The translations under genes and the position numbers were made by a program. The notes beneath the pieces were generated by a model that searched no databases, had not been told where the DNA came from, and was given only the letters and a program-made list of their open reading frames with translations. 64,000 nt of DNA from Dromiciops gliroides (Eukaryota; Chordata; Mammalia; Microbiotheria; Microbiotheriidae), in the NCBI RefSeq assembly GCF_019393635.1, contig NC_057861.1, positions 56,867,532 to 56,931,531 on the forward strand, given 5' to 3'. Shown one piece after another: positions 43,301-55,300 of this stretch; position 1 is the first letter of the stretch; each line of letters opens with the position of its first letter.

Positions 43301-46300
43301 ATTTCCATAGCACCTCAAGGCTTTCAACATGAGGTAGTCACCTCTACTTTAGAGCCTAGGAAATCTTGTCCAGGACAGTGCCTTAGCAGGCCAGGATTAG
43401 AACCCAAGCCCAGTGCTGCTCCCTCCAAGGCCCTGAGGCTGAAAATCTGCCCCTGGACATCCAGCCAGAGCCAGCATCAAGCTGGGGCTCAAGTCAAAAG
43501 CAACAGCCCCTGTGGCTGTACCTTCCTTAAGGCAGCCTTGGGAGGCAGTCAGTATAAGTATTATTCCCATTTTACAGATGAAGGACCGGAGGCCGGGGAA
43601 GGAAAGCACTGTCAGAGGCAGGATTCAAACCCACAGCTCCTGAATGCCAAGACCACCCCAACTGTGCAGTGGATATAGCGCTGTGCCTCGAGTTCAAATC
43701 CAGCCTCAGACACTTAGTGTGACCCTGAGCAGGTCACTTAACCTCTGCTTGTCTCAGTCTCCTCAACTATAAAATGGGAATGATCACAATAGCACCAACT
43801 TCTCAGGGTTGTTGTGAGGATCAAATGAAATATCTGTCAAAAGGGCTCAGCCCAGGGCCTGGTACAAAGCAGGAGCTTAAGAAACTCCCATTTATAAAGT
43901 GCTTTCTTCACAACATCCCCATGAAGAAGGAAGTACCAGCATTATGAGGCCCATTTTGCAGGGGAAGAAACTGAGGTGCAGAGACAGCTCAAGTGACGGC
44001 CCATCACTATCAGGGCCAGGATTCACACCCATGTCCCCTGACTCAGTCCCACACTCAGATTCCTACCAAAGCACCCAGGCCCACCCAGCTGGCCTCTGCT
44101 GACCTCTTCAATCCCGTCCCTTGGGGCAGACCCTCCACTCCAAAGGCACAGACCCCCAGCACCCAAGGGGCTTCACCTTGGTCCTGAGTGCCCGTCTCTC
44201 AATTTCCGACAGGCATTTCTTGATGATGAAGGGGATGCCATCGCTGGTGCCCTGGGCTGCCTTCTGAAAGTCCTGTCCAAACAACTGGAGCTTGCCCTGC
44301 AGTTTCTTGTGGCCACACTGGATGGCCAGAGTCTCCAGACACTTCTTGTGACATGCCAGGCAGCACTAGGAAGAGAGGACGAACGCCATTATGTCACACC
44401 ATCGCCCACAAGCCTGAGGAGTGATCTTCTGATCTACGCCAGGGCCTCACCTCACTGACATGCCCTGCCATTACCACCCCACGCCCCCCACCAGGACAAG
44501 AGCACCCTCCCTAAGGGGAAGCCACCTCCACTCCCAGCAGGTCCAAAGCCCCTCCCCACCTCCTCGCACTCGGCTCCCTGGAAGTAGACGTAGCTGTTGC
44601 ATTCACGGCACTTGGAAGGAGTACGCAGCTTCCGAAGTCGGTGAGTCTGGGCTGCCTTGGAGAGCCCCACATTTCGGAAGGGGCCGGTGGGGACCGGGAT
44701 CTCGGGGGCAATGCCATTGAGGTCTGCTGAGGGGGCAAAGGTGAATCAGTACCTCCCACCCCGACTCTCTGATTTGATGCCAGACAGAGGGCAGAGACAG
44801 TTTCAGAACAGTACCTAGCACACAGCAGATGCTTACTAAATGCTTGTTTAGCTGAACCAACGGCTGCTTCTGTGGCTATGTGGCCTGCCTTTATACCCCT
44901 CAACCAGCCTGGATGCGGTCACTCTTTAGTCCTCCTGTGGCTCAAACGACCCCTGGCCTTGCCTGTCTGACACCCCTGGGTGGCGCCCACCCTCCTGCAA
45001 TGGTCCCCTCCCCTGGCTCCCCAGCTCTGTGCCACTGAGCCAGGCCCAGAAGGAGAGATTCCCCAGACAACAGAACTCCTAGTGGGCTGGCCAAGAGCTC
45101 CCACTTAGAGAGCTCTTTATGGTTCACAAAGTCTTATCTTACAATGCTGGAGGGCTAATAGCGCAACAAGGTTCATCCCCATACATGAGATGAGGAAGCT
45201 TCTTTCTCGAACCTACATCTCTCTCTCTCTTTTTTTTTTGGTGAGGCAATTGGGGTTAAGTGACTTGCCCAGGGTAACACAACTAGTAAGTGACAAGTGT
45301 CTGAGGCCGAATTTGAACTCAGGTTCTCCTGAATCCAGGGCTGGTGCTCTATCTACTGGGCCACCTAGCTGCCCCTCAAACCAACATCTCTTGACCTAAG
45401 GCCAGTGGTCGATCTGCTGGAGTGCACCTGGAATAGGGTGACAAACCCCTCAATAGGCCCCAGTAACCTCCGCTCTGTCAGGGGCTGGAAAAGAGGCTTG
45501 GCGTGCCCATCCACGTTAGCCATGCCCCTCTAGGGGAGTCTGGCTCTGAGAGCCTCCTCTCCTCAGGGGCCCAGAGTCATGTGATAGAATGAGAGTCCCA
45601 ACCCCACCTAGCTCCTTTGTCCCCCTCACTCAGTTACTCCACCCCTTGTTCTGCTCTCTGGGGGAAGGCAGGTAGGACTCCCACATACTCTGTTCAAATG
45701 TGGTTGAGTTGCCCTCCTTTTCAGCCAATTCCTCGCTGGATGACATGGTGCCACTGGATGAGGTCCGCTCGATCTTCTGGAAGTCCCCTGCTGGGAACCC
45801 GCCCCCCCGCCAAGAGCTCACGTTATCCATGTGACCTGTGCCTAGAGACACCATCTTGGGGCTCCAGGAGACTGGCCCAGGGAGGTGAGTGACACCTGAC
45901 AGTCAGGCTCAAGGGACTTTAAAGCACATAAAGATGAGACCCCGTCTTGCTTCCCAGCACGCTTTAAAGAGCACAGGGGGACTGAGCAAGTTCTCAGAAC
46001 CTTTTCTGTTACCTGCACCAGTGGCGCTGGGGTCCAAGCTGCTATCCGAGTCAGTCATGGAGATGGGCCATGACTTATGGACCTGGTGGCCCCGCCCACC
46101 TGGAAAGGTACCAAGGCCATAGGGAGTTGTGGGCCAACACCAAACCCTCCCCACCCCCCACCTCAAGCAGTGCAGCCACAGGAGCCAAGGTCAGAACTCA
46201 CCTCGCCGGTCCTTAGGAACTGCCCCTCCATCAGATCCTCCTCCCTCTCGGGGAGGGCTGGCACCCTCTGTTCCACCGCTCACATCACCGGCATTGAAGC

Positions 46301-49300
46301 TGGACTTCCTCGCCCGGACCAAGGGGGACCTAAACAGAGAACCCAAGAACAGTTACACTCAGCAGTGGGGGAAGGCCCAGACTTAGAGACAGTCAGAGCT
46401 GGAAATAACTTCAGAACATGGAACCAAGTACATCAGGGCTGAAAAAGAGCCCAGAATTTAGAACGCTGGGGCTGGAAGGGCGCTTAGAACATGGGAGGGA
46501 CTTCTGAGATCATCCAGTCCAATCCCTTCTCCCCTTCCCATTTTATAGATGAGATAAACTGAGGCCAAGAGAAGGGAAGTAGCCTGCCCGAGAAAACAGC
46601 CAATATAGCGTAGTGGCTCAGTGGAATCTGTGTAATGTACACATCTCTACACACACACACACGTGTAGAGCGAGATGACGGTTTCAATATAACCAATTTC
46701 CAGTGTAATCCTACACATCTGACTTTCTGCATTAAAAACATTAATCTGAGAAGAGGTCCATGGTCTTCACCAGAAGTCCAGAAAGGTCCAGAAGCCAGGG
46801 AGGGGTGGGGTCCTGGGCTTGGGACCCACTATCTCACGATGAGGGGATTCTAAATGCCTCCAAACTCACCACCACATTCAACATTCGCTAAAAACCAAAC
46901 CCAATGGCCTGAGAGCCCAACCTGATTACTTGGGTACCCCTCACTTCTGTTTTTTTGAGGCACTCGGGGTGAAGTGACTTGCCCAGGGTCACACAGCTGG
47001 TCAGTTGCTGAGGCTACATTTGAACCCAGGTCCTCCTGACTCCAGGGCTGGCGCTCTGTCCACTGCACCACCCAGCTGCCCCAGTCCTCCTCACATCTGT
47101 CAGGAGCCTGGCTTTCCCCTGCTGTAACTCTTCAGGTATGGAAGCTGGGTGTCAGAGCAGACAGAATGGCAAAACAGGAGTCAGGAAGGCCTGAGTGTGA
47201 ATCCTGCCTTACAATTTGTGTGACCCTGGGCTAACAAGTGACTTAACCCTCTCTCAGCCTCAGTTTCCTCATGTGTAAAATGGAGAAAATAGCAGCATCT
47301 GCCTCTCAAGGTTGCCGTGAGGGTCCGATGAGCCAGTGCATGTGCTCTTTGACCTTAAAGCCTATGGGAATGAATACTGCCTGGTGGGCTACAGGACAGA
47401 GGACAGAGACTAGAGCCCCACACCGAGATCTGCAGCTGCTCCCCACTGTGCGGGCACATCGCTGGCTTGCAGCTTTCTGCATGTACAGGTCGCACGGGGA
47501 AGATCTGAGCACATGTTCCTTCTGCCCTGGCTCCAGAGCCCTGTGAGGCCTGGGCTATGAGCATCTATAATTAAGACCCAGACGACTGGGTTCCCTTTAG
47601 CAAGCAGTGCCTGGTCCCGTAACCCTGTGGAGCTGAGCCACGTGGGCAATGACCCAGGTCTGGGGAGGAGAGCGGGCCGTACCAGGTGTTGTGGGACACA
47701 TAGGGCTCAAAGTCGTACTGAGTGTCTGGCTCGGCGTCCCGCTGAAGCTGCCTCACGTGGGAGGCGTACTGCTGCCCCGGGTCATACAGCTTGCTGCTCT
47801 CACACATGGTTTGGAAGTAGACGGGCAGTGGGGCCGTCTGCATGTGCATGGTCTGGTAGTAGGAGATGGTGGCCTGTGGGGTCCAAGGATGGGGAGAGGT
47901 TAGGGAGGTGGCTGTGGGGGTAGTTCTTGTATATAGGGAGATTGAGATAGACACACAGACACAGAAACCCAGAGACAGAGACTCAAAAGACACAGAGATC
48001 AGAGATGCACATTCACATTCTCTCTCTCTCCCCCTCCCTCCCCCCCTCTCCCTTTCACTTCCCCCTCCATCCCTTATGCACACATATACAAGGATCAGCA
48101 AATAAATACCTCTTGAGCATCACAGATTACCCAAGTCTTTCCAGTGAGAGCCAGGGCCTCCCTTCAGCCTCCCCGTATCTTCCCATCTCCTGGCCTCTGT
48201 GTGACCCAAACCTGTGTCCTCAGCTCTCCTCTCTTCCCTCTCTACACTTTCCCAAGGGTTCGACAATCACAAATAATGTGGATGGATCTAAATCTCTCGA
48301 TTTGGCCCCAGTCCCTTCCCTGAACCCCCATTCTGCATCTCCAGCTGCCTTCTGAACACCCCCATGTCGGTGTTTCACCAGCCCCTCAAACTCACAATGG
48401 TCAAAGCCAGACTGCACTTCTCCTCTCCTAAATCTGCCAGCCTCCCAACTGCCTTCTTCCTGCAGATGGCAGACAGCGCCAGGCTCCCACTCCCTCTGAT
48501 CCCGACATCTTGGACCGTTCTTCCTCCCACATGGATATCTAAACTCTAGCCAATTTATGCCAGTTCTACCCTCCCAGTCTCTCTCACATTCATTCCCTTT
48601 TTTCCACTCCTGTGGCTCCCACCCTAATTCAGATCTCCACCACTGATTACCTGAACTATAACAAGTCTCCTAATTGGTCTCCCTCCTCCTACCCATTCTC
48701 CACACAGCTGTTGATAGAATCTACCTCAAGCAACAGACCTGATCAGTCACTCCCTTGCTCAAGAAGCATGAGGGGCTCCCTATTTCTGCTGAGACAAAAT
48801 GAAAACTTCTCTGCTTGGCATTTAAAGCCCTTCTCAATCTGCCTCCTGATGACCTTTTTAGAAGTACTTTCCATCACTCTCCTCCATATACTATGCTCCG
48901 GACAAACTGAACTCTTAGCTGTTCTGTGAGCTTGACCCTCCATAGCCCATCCAACACATGGAGTCCCCTGGGCCTAGTGTCCTCTTCCTTCTCCACTGCA
49001 GTGTCCAACCATGAATGCTCAGCTTCCCTTAAGGCTGGGCTCAGCCCCCTCCTGCAAGGCTCCTTCCTTCATCTCCCTCACACAGGACCCTGTATCACTC
49101 TCAGCTGCCTCCCACCACAGCCCCCACCCCAGGAGGGGCTCCCAGGCCGGCGCCTAGCGGTACTCACCGACTTGATAATTTGGTCACTCTGCTTTATGAC
49201 CTCCTGGATCTGACGTAGAGCGTTCACCTTCACGTCCTCCAGCTCTTGTTTCTGCGTCTTGGCATCGGCGATGCAGGTGCGGTACGTGGCCATGGCCTCT

Positions 49301-52300
49301 TCTGCCTGGGGTGGCGCAGGAAGATGTGTGACCTGCTGCTCAGCAGGGGGTCCCACACGTCTCCCCCCCCCAGGGGACCCCAGGACAACTGTTACCCCTC
49401 AGAGAAGCCCCTTCAGGAGCTACTCACTAGGCATACCCACACACAACTTTTCCCAGGGAGAGACAAGGCCCAAGCCAAGCTGGAAATAATCACAATTTAG
49501 AGTTGGAAGGGACCTTGGATGCCAACCCCCTCATTTTACAGAGGAGGAAACTGAGGCCCAGAAAGGCTGAGGGATTCACTCAGGTCACAAAGACAATGTC
49601 TGAGATGAGATTCGAACCCAGGTCTTCCCGACTCCTACTATCCACTACACCATGCCACCTCCCAAAGACAGAAGCAATGGTTGGTGGGACTCTACCCAAT
49701 GCTGAGTAGAAAACCACTAGGATGTCTAGTCTATTCTTTTAACAACATAGCACGGGGCAGCTAGGTGGTGCAGTGGATAGAGCACCGGCCCTGGAGTCAG
49801 GAGGACCTGAGTTCAAATCCAGCCTCAGACACTTAACACTTACTAGCTGTGTGACCCTGGGCAAGTCACTTAACCCCAATTGCCTCGCTGAAAACAAAAA
49901 CAAACACAAAAACCAATGTAGCACGATGTAGCACAATGCCTGGAACATGGCAGGTGCTTCATCAATGCTTGTTGACAGATGATTGAATCTGATACACGCA
50001 TCCACTGTTCCCAGTTGTGCCCCATATCGTCAGCCTCCTCATCTGCACCTTGCTCTGACCCCTGGCAGCTTGACATGTGATGGTCCTAGCCCTCCCCACC
50101 CCAAGTCCTCCCTTCTCCAGGCTCAACACTCCTAGCTCCTCCGACCCTCTGGGGGCCAGAAGGGGAAGGGGAGGAGGGAGAGTGCCCAGGGAGAGGGAAG
50201 GGCGCTGTGAGCTTCCCAGGCTGTCTCCCCTTCTCCTGCTCCTTTCCTTTGCGGGCCCCAGCCTTCCTGCCCAGCCAGCATCCTCCCTCCTCACCTTGTT
50301 CTTGGCTTCTTCCTCCAGCCTCCTCTTTTTGTCCAGGGCCTTTGTGGCAGCACTACTGGCCCCACTGCCTGCACTAGCCCCGCCGCCACCGCCCTGCTCC
50401 TCCTCGGCCTTGACAGTCAGATACTGGGCCTTCTCGTAGTCCTCACAGCGCTGCATATAACTCTGCTTTGCCTTTCGAAGGTTGCTCTCTGCTTCTTGCT
50501 GAGGAGGAAGAGGAGAAGGCTGAAGGGGGCCCCTGGGCAGAAGTGAGCAGACTCTCCACTGCCTGGCTCCCTTGCAGTCTGCCAGAGGGACAGGGGACAC
50601 AAGGCTGCCTGGGCCTGGGCAAAAAGTAGGCACTGGATAAATTCAAGAATGCCTAAAACGCCAGAAGAGGAAGAGTCTCAGAGGTAACAAGGTCCAGCCT
50701 TCGCAGAGCTCTGAGCCTCTGTGTGAACGCCTCCAGCCCGCTCCCTGCCTGACGCAAACGGGTGATGGGAGTGCCCCACACTGGCAGCCAGGGCCACTGA
50801 CTCTGCCCGAGTCAGTCAGTGACTCTAAACAAACCCCTCCCCCTCGGTGACTCCCATTCTCCTCCTCTGTAGAGAGAGAGGTCCCACTAAGTGGTTCCCA
50901 AGGCCCCTCTGAGTCCTCCTGGACCCCTCCCTACCCAGACAGGGCACACAGAGCTTCTCCCCTACCAGCTTCCTCTGAGCCCGATGCCACTGGTCCTTGA
51001 TCTCCTTCCTTTTCTTTTCATGTTCTAGACGCCGCAGGGTCAGGGGCTAGGGAGGAAAGAGACACATATGCAGGGGTTGGGGAGAGGACAGCCCCAGCCC
51101 TAGCCCCAGGGGGATGCTTCTCAGGGGGCCCCACCGAAGTGGGGAGTTGCTGTGGCCTAGGTAGGGCAGGGAGGGGCTGTCCCCGTAGCAGGCCGTCACG
51201 TGCTGAGGCCATGCACACCATTCTCTATCCTCAAGGACAACTGGTACCCCCAATGAGGAGGGCACACCTGTATAACCAGAGGAGCCACCTCATGACAGTG
51301 AAGAGGACCCTCCCTCTCCCCAGCCCCCCAACCTCCATAATGGGCAGGACCCCCAGGGTTCAATTCGAAAGTCCAAGTCATTGACTCCCCCAGCCCAGAC
51401 TTGAGGTGAGGTGGATGGGGAGGGATTGGGGGGGAGGGGGAGGGCTCCTACCTGCATGAAGGTCTGGTTCTGCAGGGTAGCCACCACCTGCAGCATTCCA
51501 TGGCTAAACTCCATGTCCTGCTCTAAGGCCAGGGAATAGATGGAGAGGAAAGGCATGTGGGGCTGCAGAGAGAAAGGGCCCGGTCAAACCCAGGAGGGAG
51601 GCCCCTCCCCAGGGGACTCACAAAGCCAGCCCTCCCCCTGCCCCCCCCCACAAAGGTCCCACCCCCATCCTTGGCTCCAGGGGGTCATCGATAGCGTCCA
51701 CCCACCTCCTGGGTGATTGTCTGTTTGCAGCTGTTGACGATCTTCTGCAGACCTTTAGCAAACTCCATCTCTGCACAAGGAGAGAGAAGGAGGCAGGAAC
51801 TGTCACTCCTCAGCACCTGAGGCTACACAGGCGCAGAGGGTAGGTGGGCCGCATCTCAGGGCCCCAGGGACACTCATTCTTTGGACTTCACTTCCAAAGT
51901 CATTTGGAAAGAGCTCTTGGATGCCGCCCACAGGATGCAGAGTCTTGAGCTGGAAGGAGTTCTAATGATCACCGAAGCCAACCCCTCTCATTTTTCAGAA
52001 GGAGAAGACTACACAGGCAGATCTGAACCCAGGTTTCCTGACTCCAAACCTAGTGCTCTGTCCACTAGGCCGTTGTCAAAGGACCGAGGGAAAGAGAAGT
52101 GTCCTCCTTCTCAAAGTATGAGCATCCTGAGCCCCACCCCGAATGAGTGACCTCTGTCCTCCACCCATCCTCCACTTTCCACCCACCCTCCAAGGCGCCT
52201 TCCCCAACCGCCACTGCTCTCTTCCTTTTCTTAGGTGTCTGACCCCTCTGATAAGGCACATTCCGATTTCTGAGTGTGGTGTGATGTAGAAGACTGGCCT

Positions 52301-55300
52301 GAGATCCCTGCCAGTAACACATTCTGGAACTTTGGCCAGGTCACAACCTCTATGGCACTACTCAGCTTCTTAAACTGTAAGATAAAGGAAAGCACTTCCT
52401 GGCCCTGACATCCTGTGGCCCTTCCAGGACTGACTTTCTAGGGTTCTTCTTAGCTCTTGCATTTCCTTAAGTCTATCATTCTTGTCTCCTCTTATCTCCT
52501 CCAGGGGAATCCAGCATTCACTGGGTCTCACCAAGCATCGTCCGCTTCTCCAGGTAATAGATGAGATCTTTCATATACTTGGCGATGTTCTTGGCGTAGT
52601 GCAAGGCCACATCCACACCCCCCTCACAGCGCTGCAGCACCACATCCACGTCCACGTCGTCTGCCAGTAGGCAGCCTACACCCAGGAGACCAGGTTTTGA
52701 GGGAGCCTCCCCCATGAGCTCCTCCCAACCTCTCCCAGCTCCCCAACTGTTCTTCTCAGAGACATTTTGGGAGCGAGTAAAGAAAGAACTCTGGAAAGTG
52801 CTGTGCCTCTCATCCATCATTAGGCCTACTCTGCCCTCCCACAGTGACCCCTGTTCTGATGACCTACTCCTGAGGGCAGGTGTTGGTGCCTACCTCAGAC
52901 CAGGTATCTGCTGAGGCAAAGAGCCCCACCAAGTGCCAAGTCTGGGGCTCTGCCCACACAAGATGCTGGGAACGAGATTCGGCTGCCAGGGAGAGAGACC
53001 ACCCTTCCCTCACTGCTGAGCCCTGTACTGCTCCAGTCAGAGGCTGCCACAGTGAAGTCAACATCACCAAAGACCACACCTGCCCCGCAGGTGTCTCCAC
53101 CCAAACCAGGCTTCCTAACACTGGCCAGGAGCGATGCACCAGGCCAAGAGGCCCGGGGGTTCTCTTCCTGCCCAGGACCGGGATCCTCCCCCAGACCAGC
53201 CCAGATACCCCAGATGGAGCAGGCCAGCTTACCAAAGGATTCGGCACCAGGGGACACGCTATCTGTGCACTGCCCTGAGAGGCCCCCGTAGAGGTTTTCC
53301 ATGGACTTGGGAGAGAAAGAGAGAACATGTTACATGGCCCCATAAGGCAACACGAAGCAAGTCTAAGGCACCCATGCTGGAAGGCCACCCAGAACCAGGA
53401 ACTCTCCCGGACCAGTCCTTTCAAGTAGGTGTGTGTGACCTCGACTGCTCTGTACAATACCTGTGGGAGGCCACGGGTCTGGAGGGCTGACTGGCCCCGT
53501 GTTTGAGACATGGACCTCGGGTAAGTCACTTCTATCCTCTTTTCTCAGCTCTGACATCCTGTGATCTAAAGGCACTTCTTAGTGCTGACATTCTCTGTTC
53601 TAAGGTTCCCTTTCCAGCTCTGGCATTCTCTGTTCTAAAGGTCTTAGCTCTGATATTCCATGTTCTAAGGTTCCTCCTGGATCTGACATTTTATGTTCCT
53701 AGGTTCCCTTTTCAGTTTGGACATTCCATGTTCTAAGGTATGTTCTAGCTCTGACATGCGGTGTCCCAAGGGCCCACCCAACTCTGGCACTAGTATTAAT
53801 AATAACTGCTAACATATACTTAACACTTGATTGTCGGCATCACTTTCCCATGAGGTAGGTGTTGCAAGTACTGTTCCCCCCATTTTACAGATGAGGAATA
53901 AGGCTCAGAGGTGGGATGACTTCTCTTGGGTCTCAAACCTACTGAGCGGCAATAGCAGAATTCGAACCCAGGCTTTTCCTGACTCCAAGGCCATTATCCT
54001 TCACACTATACCAGGTTGCCTCTGTGCAACAGGGCCTTCCGAGGGTGACACGCTCTGATCCACACCATCTTCTAGCACTCATGTTCTATGCACGATGTTC
54101 GATGTCCCTCAGAGACATATAAAGAGGGAATCCAAGTTCCCGGCATGTGTGTATCATCCCAACTGACAGAGTAGAAAACTGAGGCTGGGGGGAGGAGCAG
54201 CGGTCTTCTTAGGGTCCCATAGCGGGTGATCCAATGACAAAGGCAGGCCCAGTATCGAGGCTTCTGGACCCATGTCTATGATCCAGCATCCACCAAGATC
54301 GAGACCCCTCTGACAAGAAAGTAAAGGGCCGGGCCCACTTACCTGGTTCTGGTCACTGGGAGGCACAGAAAGGAGGGTACTGATGTCCACCTCGCCCATG
54401 AGGAACTCGGACACACTGGACAGAGAGAGGGGGCAGAGAGCCTGGTAAGGAGGCCAACAGTCCTGAGGAAGGTGGGGCACAACCTCCTGGGGCCAGCAAC
54501 AATCTCATACCATTATTCAGTGCTTTGAGATCCGCAACCCTGTCTGATCCCGGTAACAGGGAGGTAAGAGGGATTTTATTATCCCCATTTTATAGATGAG
54601 GAAACAGAGAGCCCAGAGGAAGGAAGTGACTGACCACAGGATCAAAGATTTTTAGCTAGAAGGGACCTCATTTACCTCCTCCCCAACCCCCAGTCATTTT
54701 ACAAAAGAGGAAACTGAGGCCCTAAAAGGGAAGTGACTTGCTTACTGTCACGTCATGAGTGGCAGAACCAGGATGGTATCGGGCTGACCGACTTACAAAT
54801 CCTCTAATCTTTCTACCTGAGCCAGGGTGTGAGCAGTGGGAGGGGAGGCCTCCTGGCTCAGCTCCCAAGCCAGAGATCCACCCCCTGTTCCATGAAGGGA
54901 GGCAGGGAGGACCCAGAGGGCCCCAGTCACTCACGTGCTGCTGAAGGACACTGCGATTGTCTCCAGAGCCTTCTCCAGCTCCCGCTTATCAGATTCATTG
55001 TTTGACTCATAATGGAACCCTGGGGGGGAGGGGGAAGGAGTCAACTTTCTCCAGGGAGCCCCTTAAAGTTAGTTTAAAGTGCTGTCTTAACCATCCAGGG
55101 CTGGAGCTAACCCCAACTGACAAATAGGGAAGCAGCCCAGCAAAGCCCCCCGGCCCCCCAGGACCGGCTGTGCTCCCGGAGAGCCGGAAACCTCTAAGTG
55201 GGGGGGCGGGGCCCCTGACCACACCAAGAGCCCCAGAGCACATCCAGCCCAGCCCTGGACGTGTCAGGTTAACACTGGATCCTGGTATTTGATCCCCCAT

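Noticed and set aside
47571-48101. 176-codon minus-strand frame
   Set aside because: It contains one ARHGAP45 exon (47873-47683) extended through introns and low-complexity sequence.
49962-50633. 223-codon minus-strand frame
   Set aside because: Contains the ARHGAP45 exon 50498-50295 with intron read-through on both sides.
52864-53529. 221-codon minus-strand frame
   Set aside because: It is in a different frame from the ARHGAP45 exon it overlaps and shows no domain.
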